Shown: positions 17,589-27,236 of the stretch, in pieces
Layout of the letters: each line of letters begins with the position of its first letter
How positions within the stretch are numbered: position 1 is the first letter of the stretch
Origin: an uncultured Bacteroidales bacterium
GTDB lineage: Bacteria; Bacteroidota; Bacteroidia; Bacteroidales; Paludibacteraceae
Reading direction: 5' to 3'
DNA length: 64,000 nucleotides
Assembly (NCBI GenBank): GCA_937885465.1
Contig: CAKZZM010000006.1
Location: 1 to 64,000 of the forward strand
Position numbers and translations under genes: made by a program
The notes under the pieces: generated by a model
Told to the model about the DNA's origin: nothing
The model's input: the letters and a program-made list of their open reading frames with translations, nothing else
Database searches by the model: none

Positions 17589-19028
17589 TTATCGACTTGT
17601 TGAACTGCTTCTGCGGGTGCTGCTTGAAGAAGAGGCACTGCGGCTACCGGTTGAAGAAGAGGCACTGCGGGTGCTGCTTGAAGAAGATGCACTGCGGGTG
17701 CTGCTTGAAGAAGAGGCACTGCGGCTACTGCTCGAAGAAGAGACACTGCGGGCATCGGTCTGCGTCGTAGATGTCGTCTTGCGAACCGTACCATTGCTAC
17801 CCACACGAGTAGTGGTATTCGTCGTCCTCGTTGATGAGGATGGCGTTACTGTCGCAGCAGAACGAGAAACAGAAGTAGAAGACGATGACGACGAAGTGGT
17901 TGTACTACTGCCGCTGCGAGAAGCACTTGATGACGACGAAGTAGTTGCACTACTGCCGCTGCGAGAAACATTTGATGACGATGACTGAGACGGCGTTGCA
18001 GAACTACCACTGCGCGACGAACTGCCCTGCCGAGCAGTGGTCGAACTGCTGCGAGAAGCAGTTGTCGTGGTTGCCGAGACGGAAGCAGCACGGCTGACAT
18101 CTGCCGCATTGCTCACGGAACGAGGACTATCGCTGCCCGAAGGTGTATAGGTGATGGAGGAAGTGCGAGAGGTAAACGACTGCTCAGGGTGCTCACGCTG
18201 ATAATCAGTACGGGAAACTGGATGACGAACTGTTTCGTAACTGCTGAAATGCGGCTCTGCCGGATAACTTACACTATGGCAATATTTATTGTCATTCATA
18301 TATGTCTGCACATACGCCTGATAATGACCGAGATACTGCGGCGCATGGCGATCGTAATGAGACGGGAAATGATCCCAATAATAAGGCGATTGCCATGGCG
18401 CATACCCCGGCTTGTGCACATGAGCAAAGATGGGCGGAGTCTTAACGAAAACAGGCTGAACAATATAACGAGTACCGTAAATATACGGTTCACCTATTAT
18501 TTGGAAATAAGGCGTTGCAAGACCCATCTCAAGCGTTATCGTCGCTACATTCTGGAACACATTGGGCGCAAGAACGGCCTGGACTACATAAATATGATTA
18601 TAACCGCTTACAACCTCCATCACGCGAAGATAATCAATATAACCATCATGATTAAGGTCAAGGTTAGATATCATATACCGCGATGAGTTAAGTATCATCT
18701 CGAACTCCTGCACTGTTGACGCTTGCGCGAAAGCAGCCGCCACCGCCTGCAAATCAAGATACAGACAGAGGTCGTTAGTCGCAGAACTATAGGTTATAAC
18801 TGTTGTCGTCGTCGGACCCGATGACGGACGAATAGTCGTAGTAGTCTGCACCGGAGTCGCATATACCACCTGCGGCGCCGGAGCGGGATTAGACACAACC
18901 ACCGTCGTGGCAGGATTGGGAGCAGGTGCCGGAGCTGACGGAATGGTAGCAACAGTCATCAATGTTGTAAGACAACTGCTAAACAAAAGGCTTGTTAACA
19001 ACAACGACAAAAAACGCACTTTTTTCAT
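17589..19028 (-). CDS. lipoprotein with Ser-rich repetitive C-terminus
   Basis: 479 residues from the chosen ATG (MKKVRFLSLLLTSLLFSSC, lipoprotein Cys at about 19). A start six codons upstream is unlikely because the promoter -7 box is at 19051-19058, so that ATG would lie at the transcript 5' end. A Pro/Thr-rich spacer (about 25-75) leads to a globular domain (about 85-215, with LDLNHDGYIDYLRVMEVVSGYNHIYVVQA) found in Bacteroidales proteins of unknown function. From about 285 onward the chain is Ser/Thr/Arg-rich and low complexity, ending in nine-residue repeats (RSASSSSST type) coded by 27-bp DNA repeats. Cell envelope location likely; function unknown. First gene of the operon with the HD hydrolase and lpx genes. 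Confidence 0.8.
   Translation of the reverse strand: MKKVRFLSLLLTSLLFSSCLTTLMTVATIPSAPAPAPNPATTVVVSNPAPAPQVVYATPVQTTTTIRPSSGPTTTTVITYSSATNDLCLYLDLQAVAAAFAQASTVQEFEMILNSSRYMISNLDLNHDGYIDYLRVMEVVSGYNHIYVVQAVLAPNVFQNVATITLEMGLATPYFQIIGEPYIYGTRYIVQPVFVKTPPIFAHVHKPGYAPWQSPYYWDHFPSHYDRHAPQYLGHYQAYVQTYMNDNKYCHSVSYPAEPHFSSYETVRHPVSRTDYQREHPEQSFTSRTSSITYTPSGSDSPRSVSNAADVSRAASVSATTTTASRSSSTTARQGSSSRSGSSATPSQSSSSNVSRSGSSATTSSSSSASRSGSSTTTSSSSSSTSVSRSAATVTPSSSTRTTNTTTRVGSNGTVRKTTSTTQTDARSVSSSSSSRSASSSSSTRSASSSSSTRSASSSTGSRSASSSSSTRRSSSTSR
17617..17751. repeat. five 27-bp tandem repeats inside the Ser-rich gene
   Basis: Five consecutive 27-base units, each ending in GCACTGCGG or ACACTGCGG, begin at 17617, 17644, 17671, 17698 and 17725. 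They code for nine-residue Ser-rich units. The opposite strand also stays open over the region (a Leu/Glu-rich frame), which is a by-product of the repeat codons. Confidence 0.9.
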
Positions 19029-19050
19029 AATTATGCAAATTTCCACGCTA

Positions 19051-19080
19051 CAAAGATAATATATTTATTTTTAATCGCAA
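19051..19080 (-). promoter_or_regulatory. promoter of the lipoprotein-HD-lpx operon
   Basis: Minus strand: TTG (CAA at 19078-19080), 19 bases, TATCTTTG (19051-19058). It fixes the start of the downstream lipoprotein to the ATG at 19028. Confidence 0.75.
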
Positions 19081-19119
19081 AATATATAAAAGAAAAAGAA
19101 ATAAATAATTTATTAAATT

Positions 19120-19149
19120 TTGTTACCCTCAGCAAATTTACTACATTTG
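19120..19149 (+). promoter_or_regulatory. promoter of the ABC ATPase gene
   Basis: TTG at 19120-19122, 19 bases, TACATTTG at 19142-19149. It is divergent from the promoter at 19051-19080. Confidence 0.65.
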
Positions 19150-19227
19150 CGAGGCATATTTTTATTCTCTCGCGGATTTTAACGATTTTTTCCGTGCTTT
19201 TCGTCTCTTCCGTACTCAAAAAACGAC

Positions 19228-20094
19228 TTGCCTATCTGCACTCTCGCGACATATAATCTCAATATCGGTTACGGCGCAAATATCGTCCAAAGTAACCTTT
19301 CGCTCAAAGCAAAAAGCGGTGAGTTGATATGCCTCATCGGCACCAACGGCTGCGGCAAATCAACGCTGCTTCGTACTATCGCCGGTCTGCAATCTCCCCT
19401 TAGCGGTGAGATAAGATTCAGCAGTCAATCCATCGGCGAGCACGCTGAGGTGGAGAACGTCTCCGAACGTTCAATAGTGGAGAACGTCTCCGAACGTTCA
19501 TACTTACGGGAAATAGACCTTGCCGCCCTATCGGAACGCGAGCGCTGCCGTTATGTATCCGTCGTCTTGACCGAGCGTTTCTCAGCCGAACGCACCACTG
19601 TGCACGACATCGTCGCTATGGGCAGATACCCCTACACCTCTTTTCTCGGCAACCTCACAGAAGAAGATGAGCATATCATAGAAAACACCATCCGCCTGAC
19701 GGATATGCACCACAAGAGCCGCGCCTTCTTCAACGAACTGAGCGATGGCGAAAAGCAGCGCACGCTCATTGCTAAGGCACTCGCTCAGCAGACCCCTGTC
19801 ATCCTTCTCGACGAACCGACGGCGCACCTCGACCTGCCTAATCGCATCCGCACACTGCTGATGCTACGAGAGATGGCGCACAACGCCGATAAAACGATAA
19901 TAATATCCACTCACGAACTTGATCTCGCATTGCAAACAGCGGATACCATTTGGCTGATGACACCACAAAAGGGAGTAGAAACAGGCTCGCCCAAAGAACT
20001 GATTGCAGGCGGGATGTTCCAAAAAGCCTTCGATAACCCGCATTTCAGTTTCAGGACAGAAGGCAACACCCTCGCACTGCGCATCAATGCGTAG
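19228..20094 (+). CDS. ABC transporter ATP-binding protein (iron-siderophore/cobalamin type)
   Basis: 288 residues. Walker A GTNGCGKST (about 38-46), Q-loop region VVLTERFS, signature LSDGEKQR, Walker B VILLDEPTAHLD and switch His in IISTHE are all present. The pattern (YNLNIGYG start, VHDIVAMGRYPYTSF) is that of FecE/BtuD-type ATPases that power import of iron chelates or cobalamin. No ATG precedes Walker A in this frame; TTG at 19228 is the best start. No permease or binding protein gene is adjacent, which is unusual. Residues about 75-91 (VENVSERSIVENVSERS) are coded by two copies of an interspersed 27-bp repeat and lie between the Walker A and Q-loop regions, where relatives have a shorter loop. 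Confidence 0.88.
   Translation: MPICTLATYNLNIGYGANIVQSNLSLKAKSGELICLIGTNGCGKSTLLRTIAGLQSPLSGEIRFSSQSIGEHAEVENVSERSIVENVSERSYLREIDLAALSERERCRYVSVVLTERFSAERTTVHDIVAMGRYPYTSFLGNLTEEDEHIIENTIRLTDMHHKSRAFFNELSDGEKQRTLIAKALAQQTPVILLDEPTAHLDLPNRIRTLLMLREMAHNADKTIIISTHELDLALQTADTIWLMTPQKGVETGSPKELIAGGMFQKAFDNPHFSFRTEGNTLALRINA
19450..19500 (+). repeat. two in-frame copies of the 27-bp interspersed repeat inside the ABC gene
   Basis: Identical 24-base copies at 19450-19473 and 19477-19500 (core GAACGTCTCCGAACGTTC), 27 bases apart. The same core occurs in many intergenic sites of this window. Nine codons per unit keep the reading frame. Confidence 0.93.
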
Positions 20095-20103
20095 CAATTA
20101 AGT

Positions 20104-20324
20104 ATGAACGTTCGGGGGAACCTCCGAGCTCACGCTCGGAGCAGGGGACGAAACGCTCGGAGCAGGGGACGAAACGCTCGGAGACGTTCTCCACTATGAA
20201 CGCTCGGAGACGTTCTCCACAGTTACAACGGGATCTCGCTACGCTTTCCGAGTGGAGAACTACAGGAACGTAGCACCTTGGTACTTGGTTACTTGGTACT
20301 TGGTTACTTGGTCACTTGGTACTT
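20104..20324. repeat. intergenic mosaic of interspersed repeats
   Basis: Between the ABC gene and the transporter gene lie, in order: a 92-base block at 20108-20199 (with two AGCAGGGGACGAAACGCTCGG units) that matches coding sequence at 36634-36725; two GGAGACGTTCTCCAC copies (ending at 20194 and 20220); GGATCTCGCTACGCTTTCCG; and a TAGCACCTTGGTACTTGG block with repeated GGTTACTT units (20271-20324), whose counterpart is in coding sequence at 31838-31875. Confidence 0.92.
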
Positions 20325-20338
20325 AAATTGATAATAAC

Positions 20339-22003
20339 ATGGAATATTTAAGAACGCTATTCATTACCCCGAGCATTACGCAATCGCTGATTGTTTTAGT
20401 GCTCACTATCGCCACAGGTATTTTCCTTGCCGACAAGTTGAAAATTAAGAGTTTCTCTCTCGGCGTTACTTGGATATTGTTCTGCGGCATTTTGTACTCT
20501 CACTTCGGACTAAGACTTATGCCGGAGGTCGGGCAGTTCGCAAAAGACTTCGGTCTTATCCTTTTTGTCTATTCTATAGGTTTGTCGGTTGGTCCGTCAT
20601 TTTTCTCCTCGTTTGGTAAAGGCGGCATCAAGCTGAACGGATTCGCTATGCTCAGCGTTGCCCTCTCCTGCCTCACGACAATCGCCATCGCCTACCTAAG
20701 CGGCGAGAATATGGGGACAATGATTGGTGTTATGTCAGGTGCCGTAACCAACACTCCCTCACTGGGTGCCGCCGAGCAGGCATATTTTAATATCTTCGGC
20801 GTTTCGCTGCCGTCTATTGCAACCGGCTACGCCGTTGCCTACCCGTTAGGCGTGGTAGGCGTTATCCTATCAATGTTAATATTACGTGCCGTCTTTCGCG
20901 TCTCCTTTCCTAAAGAGGAGAAAAGGCTGAAAGAGCAGGAAGATAACAGCAAGGTGCCTGTCCTCTTCGAAGTTGTGATTACGAACCCGCAAATAGAAAA
21001 GATGAGCATCCGCAAACTGCACCACACACTGAATATCCCGATGGTTGTCAGCCGCATCATATACGCCGCAGGCGAGGAGATAGTGCCTCAGGCAGAAACG
21101 ACATTCAGTTGCGGCGACACACTGCGTGTCCTCACCGATATTGAACACCAAGAAGTACTGATGCTCATCGGACAAGTGATGTCGGGCAAGCAGGAGCGCG
21201 AGACTCACAGCAGTAACCTCGTCTCACGCCGTATAGCCGTAACGAAACCCGAATGGAACGGCAAACAGATACGCCGACTCGGCATAAGCGACAAGTATCA
21301 CGTCAATGTTACCCGCGTCAACCGCGCCGGCATCGAACTGCTTGCCACCGCTGATATTCACCTTCAACTCGGCGACCGCATTACTGTTGTAGGAGACAAA
21401 GAAGACGTGCAGAAAGTGGCAGATCTTTTCGGCAATGAGTTGAAAAAACTGGATATACCGAACCTCTTCCCTATCTTCTTCGGAATGGTACTCGGTATCA
21501 TTGCCGGTACACTGCCTATCTATATTCCCGGATTGGGACAACCCTTCAGACTCGGTTTGGCAGGAGGCTCACTGATAGTGGCGATATTGATAGGTCATTT
21601 CGGACCATACCACCACCTCGTTACCTTCTCCACCACAAGTGCTAATATGATGATTCGCGAGATAGGTATCTCCCTCTTCCTCGCAGCCGTCGGACTCGGT
21701 GCCGGCACGACCTTCGTTCCTACACTTTTGGCAGGTGGCTGGGTTTGGATTATCTATGGTGTCGTCATCACCATGCTGCCTATGCTTGTAACAGGATTTG
21801 CGGCAAGAAAGTGGGGCAAGCTCGACTTCTTCTCTCTTATGGGTATGCTGTCAGGCTCCGCCACTAACCCCTCAGCCCTTGCCTACGCCACGTCATGCTC
21901 TGAGACAAACTCCAAGGCAAGCCTCAGTTACGCCACCGTATATCCGCTGACTATGTTTGTGCGAGTACTATTAGCGCAGATTATGATTATCTTCCTTTGC
22001 TGA
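20339..22003 (+). CDS. AspT/YidE-family putative transporter
   Basis: 554 residues. Two membrane halves of about five to six helices each (about 5-190 and 370-554) carry the paired motifs SGAVTNTPSLGAAEQAY and SGSATNPSALAYA of the aspartate:alanine exchanger family. The middle has two TrkA-C/RCK-like cytoplasmic domains (about 210-285 and 290-365; RVLTDIEHQEVL, GDRITVVGDKEDVQKV). Substrate unknown. Its last 17 bases overlap the end of the convergent DUF5107 gene. Confidence 0.92.
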   Translation: MEYLRTLFITPSITQSLIVLVLTIATGIFLADKLKIKSFSLGVTWILFCGILYSHFGLRLMPEVGQFAKDFGLILFVYSIGLSVGPSFFSSFGKGGIKLNGFAMLSVALSCLTTIAIAYLSGENMGTMIGVMSGAVTNTPSLGAAEQAYFNIFGVSLPSIATGYAVAYPLGVVGVILSMLILRAVFRVSFPKEEKRLKEQEDNSKVPVLFEVVITNPQIEKMSIRKLHHTLNIPMVVSRIIYAAGEEIVPQAETTFSCGDTLRVLTDIEHQEVLMLIGQVMSGKQERETHSSNLVSRRIAVTKPEWNGKQIRRLGISDKYHVNVTRVNRAGIELLATADIHLQLGDRITVVGDKEDVQKVADLFGNELKKLDIPNLFPIFFGMVLGIIAGTLPIYIPGLGQPFRLGLAGGSLIVAILIGHFGPYHHLVTFSTTSANMMIREIGISLFLAAVGLGAGTTFVPTLLAGGWVWIIYGVVITMLPMLVTGFAARKWGKLDFFSLMGMLSGSATNPSALAYATSCSETNSKASLSYATVYPLTMFVRVLLAQIMIIFLC

Positions 22004-24827
22004 GTATCTCTCTTTCTTCCTTTATTCTCTTTTCGAGGGCATCCTCTCGCGCTGTAACAATAAGATTTGGATAAGGCATACCTACGCCGAGATTTTCGGG
22101 CCAGAGGCGTGCCTTTTTCACAGCTTCAAGTGCTGCATTATATTTTCGCTTTGTAAGCAACTGCTCTGCAAGTCCCAAATAGGCATCTCGATAGATATCG
22201 TGCCCTTCGGTTGCGCCCTCGTACGGCAACACGCGGGTGTTCTCTAACAGCCTTATACACTGCTCATATTGCCCGTTGCGGCAAAGAGCATTAGCGTAAA
22301 GTACAGAAAGATAATAGTTCTCAGGGAAGTGCTTGTGATATTGCTTACCGGTGGCAACAGCCTCTTTATACAGCCCGTTTTGCAGATAGTAGGTTATGAG
22401 CATTCTGCCGCCGCGCCACGACTTATCCAATCTCTCTGCTCGGAGGATACTCTCTCTTTGCTCGCTGCCCGATTGCAGAGTAGCGCGAGTGAGAAAGAGC
22501 GGGGCATAATCAGCATCATCGCAAAGAAGCAATTGCTCCAACGCCTTATCCGCCTGTTGTGTTCCGAGTAGCACCAATCCTTTATAATAGCGGTTATGCC
22601 AATTAGGACTAACGCTTTCAGCCCACTCCAAAGCACGCAAGGTCGTCAGACGATGCGGGAATACAAACTCAGGCGATGCCTTTTGCGCTTTAGCAATCAA
22701 CTCACGAGCCTTTTCCTCTTGATTATTGAGATGATTTATCCACGCAGCATGATAATCGGCGATAGGACTTGTTGCCCACGACAACAACAAAAGAGCGTCA
22801 TCGTACAGACCCGTCTCCGCGTAAAAATCGGCAAGGTGAATAAGCACCTCATCAGGCATCTCCGTTTCTATTCCTGCGAGAAAATCATCCACGCTAATCA
22901 CTCCTAATCTATACTGCTCAAATCTTGCAGGCTGATACAGAGGTATTCGCCGAAGAAGAGCACCAATTTTCGTTGCCGCCGCCGTCTCGTTGCCTTTCAC
23001 TCTTGCAAGAACGGCATCAAGCACCGCTGCATCAAGATTATTCGGTCCGGCGGCCAAGGCACAACTCACCGCCTCGCTCGCCTTTTGCAAGTTACCTTTT
23101 TGCATATATAACATTGCCAACTGCTGATATGCCGCAGAACGTAGATTAAGGTCACGCATCGCAGCCATAGCGAAGCCGTCGAAGGCGTGCAGCGTCTCCC
23201 CTAACGCCTTAGACGCCACGGCATACTCATAATTACATTGCCCGTCATAGGTATTGACGGCAAGTCCCTTTCTGCATAGTTCGAGAGCCTCTTCATAACG
23301 CCCTTGCATGTTATATACACTCGCAAGACAGGTTAGAGCGGGCAGATAATACTTATCCTCCTTCAAAGCACTAAGCAAGGCACTCTCTGCCTCGGGATAA
23401 CGCTTTTGGTTCGCCCAATTCTCGCCCTTGATATATAGTCCATACAAACCGTCTTCAGCGAAATCGTCAGGGCGCTCAAGCGAGCGGTCGGTAAGGTTAT
23501 CTTTTGTCCGCTCCGAATACTCAAAGCGGCCGTCATCTGTTCGCACAACAAGTTCTCTGATATCACCCGAAATTGTTGTTTCCCACTTCTGCAACACATC
23601 TGCCTGTAGAGGTAAGGTAGCAATCAGCCGGTCGCTATCATATACACGCAACTGCGTATTAACCTTTTGCAACGGGCAGAAGAGAAAGCGGGTCAGACCG
23701 TCCTCACGAATAACATTAAGTGAACCTAAGGTACTCGTCTGCTTCAGTCCGCCTATATCCTTAATAGGAAACCAATATTCGGTCCAAGTGTCGGTCTGCG
23801 CGGGTTGCATGGCGGTATGCTGAAAAGGTGTGTTAGCACAATGCTCATTCGGTTGGCAAAACATCCTGCCGGACTGCTGTTCGATATACTGCCCGTCGGT
23901 ATCGGTGAGCAAATCTTCCCAAATAGCACCGCTGCGGGCGGTACTCCAAATGAAGTATTTCATTCCTAACTTCTCTGCGTGGTCGGCAAGATGCGCTGAA
24001 CCAAAATCCCGGTCGTGCCAATAGATACCGTAAAAATTGCTATAGTTACCAAGCACATGCACCGACATACTATTGCCGAAATCGATATTCTTATACCACG
24101 CTATATCCTTTCCTTCTTTCGTTATAGGATAAGTGTCCCAATCACCGCTATGACTGATGCTTGCATTTCCCGGATAGATAAACTCTGCATCGCCTCTCAC
24201 AGAATAAGCCGCGTTCATCCATTGGTAGTACGGTTGTCTGCCCGCAGAAGCATTATACCAAGTTACATTTGTGGTGAAATACGCCTTGTCTTTCGGCAGA
24301 TTGATCTCCACCATCCACCATGCGCCTGTTATCCACTCGTACGATGCCACATAGCAACTGACAGAACCATCCGGTAAGGTCTTAGTTGTATAATCAACAG
24401 GGGAGGCGGTTGTAGGCACATGCCCGAGAATACCGAAGTTAAACTCTATTCCGCCTGATGTCCAAGCCCCACGCATAGCGATATCGCGGAATTTCATCAC
24501 TTTGTTGGTATAGATAAACTCGTTTCCGGATGACTTCTCTACCGCTCCCCATATCTTTCCTCCCATCTCCGGCAGGACGGAAACAGATATATAATCGTTC
24601 TCAAGCGTTACTACTTTCCACTCCTGCTGCACCGCCTTCTCCGTGTAACCATCCCAGCGAAAATAGGGATACGAGGGGCGCTGCTGCTGCGGAGCGAGCA
24701 AGGCAATGGGAGTCGGGTCGGAATACGGGTAGGTCTTAACTTGCCTGACACTCTCGCTCTGAAACGCTTCTCCGAATGCGAAAACCGCACTCATTTGCAA
24801 TACTAACAAAAGACTCTGACGATGCAT
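21987..24827 (-). CDS. DUF5107 and tetratricopeptide-repeat protein
   Basis: 946 residues with an N-terminal signal peptide (about 1-20). Residues 30-400 look like DUF5107, related to galactose-mutarotase-like beta-sandwich folds (LENDYISVSVLPEMGGKIWGA, WTSGGIEFNFGILGH, YYQWMNAAYSV). Residues 470-900 contain TPR units (YLPALTCLASVYNMQGRYEEAL, AAYQQLAMLYMQKGNLQKASEA, YLSVLYANALCRNGQYEQCI). Such proteins often lie in carbohydrate loci; the activity is not established. It is the last gene of the large minus-strand locus, 6 bases after the PL8 gene, and overlaps the convergent transporter gene by 17 bases. Confidence 0.85.
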   Translation of the reverse strand: MHRQSLLLVLQMSAVFAFGEAFQSESVRQVKTYPYSDPTPIALLAPQQQRPSYPYFRWDGYTEKAVQQEWKVVTLENDYISVSVLPEMGGKIWGAVEKSSGNEFIYTNKVMKFRDIAMRGAWTSGGIEFNFGILGHVPTTASPVDYTTKTLPDGSVSCYVASYEWITGAWWMVEINLPKDKAYFTTNVTWYNASAGRQPYYQWMNAAYSVRGDAEFIYPGNASISHSGDWDTYPITKEGKDIAWYKNIDFGNSMSVHVLGNYSNFYGIYWHDRDFGSAHLADHAEKLGMKYFIWSTARSGAIWEDLLTDTDGQYIEQQSGRMFCQPNEHCANTPFQHTAMQPAQTDTWTEYWFPIKDIGGLKQTSTLGSLNVIREDGLTRFLFCPLQKVNTQLRVYDSDRLIATLPLQADVLQKWETTISGDIRELVVRTDDGRFEYSERTKDNLTDRSLERPDDFAEDGLYGLYIKGENWANQKRYPEAESALLSALKEDKYYLPALTCLASVYNMQGRYEEALELCRKGLAVNTYDGQCNYEYAVASKALGETLHAFDGFAMAAMRDLNLRSAAYQQLAMLYMQKGNLQKASEAVSCALAAGPNNLDAAVLDAVLARVKGNETAAATKIGALLRRIPLYQPARFEQYRLGVISVDDFLAGIETEMPDEVLIHLADFYAETGLYDDALLLLSWATSPIADYHAAWINHLNNQEEKARELIAKAQKASPEFVFPHRLTTLRALEWAESVSPNWHNRYYKGLVLLGTQQADKALEQLLLCDDADYAPLFLTRATLQSGSEQRESILRAERLDKSWRGGRMLITYYLQNGLYKEAVATGKQYHKHFPENYYLSVLYANALCRNGQYEQCIRLLENTRVLPYEGATEGHDIYRDAYLGLAEQLLTKRKYNAALEAVKKARLWPENLGVGMPYPNLIVTAREDALEKRIKEEREILSKGR

Positions 24828-24833
24828 ATTCTT

Positions 24834-27236
24834 TTATCTCATTTTATGTAACACTATTTCACTTGTCATTCCCATAAGGTAATGAGTGTTGATAATTATC
24901 TTCGTTTTGTAACCAATAGTTTCGATGGAAACGACATTTTTTGCAGGTTTAGCCATCTCATATACTCCATTAAGAGTCATCGTTACAGAGTCGCGCAGCC
25001 ATGTCGGTTCCGCCACATTCAGATACAGCGTATCCCCCACCGCCCGCACCATAACCGCAGCCATCCCATCGCACCCGACACCTGCAACATTTGCCTCTTT
25101 CCAAAAATTGACAGCTATAATATCCGAAGGTTTGTGCTTGACTGCCTGCGCCTCATTATCATTTTTAAGAATAACAATATCCGGCTTGCAGGCATATCGT
25201 TTCACTTCCTTTTCCGACATCTTGGGAAGAAGAATATAAGCATAACTTTCGTCCTGCGGTGCTTTTCCGTGAGATATCCACAATTCGTTAAATCCCCTGT
25301 CACTAACATTTGCAAAAACATCGTTTTTATCGGGAAAAACATATCCGCCTGTTCTGTCTAAATATGCATATTGGACTTTTCTAAACAATTGTTCTGACGG
25401 CGTACCAATATCTTTCCCGTTGATAGACATGTTGCGTGTATATTGCCTGTTTTCAACCGTTGTTATCACCTCTCTGTCATCACTAAGGCAAATATCCGCA
25501 CCGAGGCATACTATCTCCTTGTCGAAGCAGAACCAGGACTTCTTCGCCACGAGTTGTGACCTTGCCCCGAGCAGTTGCATCATGGCGGAACTGTATGTGC
25601 CCTGCATCATCACCCCTCCCGCCCGCGCTATGTCGGGTGCTGCGGGCGAGTGGTCGAAGAGAATCATGCCGCTTGCACAAGGCTCGCGCTGCAACAGATC
25701 GACCGTTGTACCCGGCACGCGATACGGATTAAGGCGAGGAATATATTGCTTATACTGGGCGGGGTCATCCGGGGTATAGAGGTAAGTCATACCATCGCCT
25801 GTGTACCAACCTGTGGTATTCTCACTTTTTGTCGGACGAACAAAAGCCTCGTATTTGCCTATGCGGTTGGACGACATAGCAAGTGAGAAGCGGAACAATC
25901 CCGTCTCGTGTATCAGTCGGTCCCCCGCAGCAAGAACAATAGAGAAGCGGTCTGAGTAATCCTCATTGCCTTTTTGCTGCAAAGCCCTTTCGACACGAGG
26001 TTTATTAACGGGCAAAGGCGCAAGATTAGCGTAAGGCGAGGAGTAATGCTTATCACAAGCAATCATATCGCGCGTTGTACGCTCTATTCGATTGCGCAAC
26101 AGTGAATCTTCAATAAGCGGACAACAATCGAGAATATTAAGCGCACAGACGCGGGCACTATGGTACGGATCACGAGCATTACCTCTGCCCATAAACATAA
26201 GCATTATTTCCCCGCGATAAATAGCGGGCAGATAGGTCTTAGTAATCCATACGGGAAGGATATCAATTATCGGTTGAGGAATAGTGAAATCAGTATCGGC
26301 AAACAACACTTGCATCATAGCAAGCAGAGATATCATCTGCATACCGTATGTACCTATATAGGGGATGGCAATATGTTGAATAAAAGTGCCGTCTTCATAA
26401 AGTCCCTCTTTCTTCCAAACGATAGTGTTATGCTGATAGCGTCTCTGTTCTCTCAGGATGCTGTCATGCGAGAGGTTGGCTTGTGCCCTCACCTCGGCTG
26501 AGGTGTTATCCACAAAGGCGGGTACGGAATACTCTATCGCATCGCGAATATCTTGCTCGTTATCTGTCAAAACACCTATCATCATGAGATTGCGGCACAC
26601 ATCCGCCTGATTGGCAAAAGTGAGGTTTCCATGCTTCACAAACTGCCTCACATGTCGGCTTCCCCCAAGGTCGAACCGGTGTATCTCCTCCGGTGTCAAC
26701 TGCTCATACAGGATACTGACGATATTCGCATAATCCCAAGTATTGCCTATCCGCCACTCCCACCAATTGCCGCATATAGGCGTGTTCTCGTTATAAGCGA
26801 TATTATATAGCAAAGCCAAGCCGTAGCGGATATCGTGAAGAAGGCTGTAGTTATGATAAAGTGGTGAATGGGGGTATGCCCATGCCCGAGCCATAGTATG
26901 CAGACGCATATAAGAATAATGCACATGAAAGGGCGTATATTGAGGCACGCCCGTCAAGAGATTCATATCGTCCCACAAGAAAGTGGTGTCAAAGCGCATT
27001 GACGACTCGTACCTCGCGGCATCAGCCGCTATACCGTCGATATAAGCACGCATATCAGGGTCAGACGCATCGTAGTCTAATCGTCCTAAGGTGACATTTT
27101 CCCGCAAACGCTCGCGCAAAAGCCCGAAATCGGTTTCCGCCCACATATTAGGAAATGCGAAGAGGAAAAATAATATTAAATATGGCCTATTTGATTTTCT
27201 GACCGATAGCATTGTAGGTATTGTTTTTACCATCAA
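24834..27236 (-). CDS. polysaccharide lyase family 8-like lyase
   Basis: 800 residues, signal peptide within about 14-33. The alpha/alpha-toroid half holds the PL8 features: NWWEWRIG (aromatic patch), LTFANQADVCRN (substrate-binding Asn), and DGTFIQHIAIPYIGTYG where the catalytic His and Tyr are nine residues apart as in chondroitin AC lyase; an Arg follows in MFMGRGNARD. C-terminal beta-sandwich domains follow (about 400-800). PL8 enzymes cleave uronic-acid polysaccharides such as chondroitin, hyaluronan or xanthan by beta-elimination. The 5' end overlaps the upstream PL8 gene by about 50 bases (25 if the ATG at 27212 is used). It lacks the C-terminal tail found on its paralogue. Confidence 0.92.
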   Translation of the reverse strand: MMVKTIPTMLSVRKSNRPYLILFFLFAFPNMWAETDFGLLRERLRENVTLGRLDYDASDPDMRAYIDGIAADAARYESSMRFDTTFLWDDMNLLTGVPQYTPFHVHYSYMRLHTMARAWAYPHSPLYHNYSLLHDIRYGLALLYNIAYNENTPICGNWWEWRIGNTWDYANIVSILYEQLTPEEIHRFDLGGSRHVRQFVKHGNLTFANQADVCRNLMMIGVLTDNEQDIRDAIEYSVPAFVDNTSAEVRAQANLSHDSILREQRRYQHNTIVWKKEGLYEDGTFIQHIAIPYIGTYGMQMISLLAMMQVLFADTDFTIPQPIIDILPVWITKTYLPAIYRGEIMLMFMGRGNARDPYHSARVCALNILDCCPLIEDSLLRNRIERTTRDMIACDKHYSSPYANLAPLPVNKPRVERALQQKGNEDYSDRFSIVLAAGDRLIHETGLFRFSLAMSSNRIGKYEAFVRPTKSENTTGWYTGDGMTYLYTPDDPAQYKQYIPRLNPYRVPGTTVDLLQREPCASGMILFDHSPAAPDIARAGGVMMQGTYSSAMMQLLGARSQLVAKKSWFCFDKEIVCLGADICLSDDREVITTVENRQYTRNMSINGKDIGTPSEQLFRKVQYAYLDRTGGYVFPDKNDVFANVSDRGFNELWISHGKAPQDESYAYILLPKMSEKEVKRYACKPDIVILKNDNEAQAVKHKPSDIIAVNFWKEANVAGVGCDGMAAVMVRAVGDTLYLNVAEPTWLRDSVTMTLNGVYEMAKPAKNVVSIETIGYKTKIIINTHYLMGMTSEIVLHKMR

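Noticed and set aside
17557..17988. A 143-codon Leu/Glu-rich frame on the plus strand
   Set aside because: It is the antisense of the Ser-rich repeats; the minus-strand gene has a promoter, lipoprotein signal and globular domain.
19441..19500. The repeat pair considered as a CRISPR-like array
   Set aside because: Units are 27 bp head to tail with almost no spacer, occur in coding sequence, and there are no cas genes.
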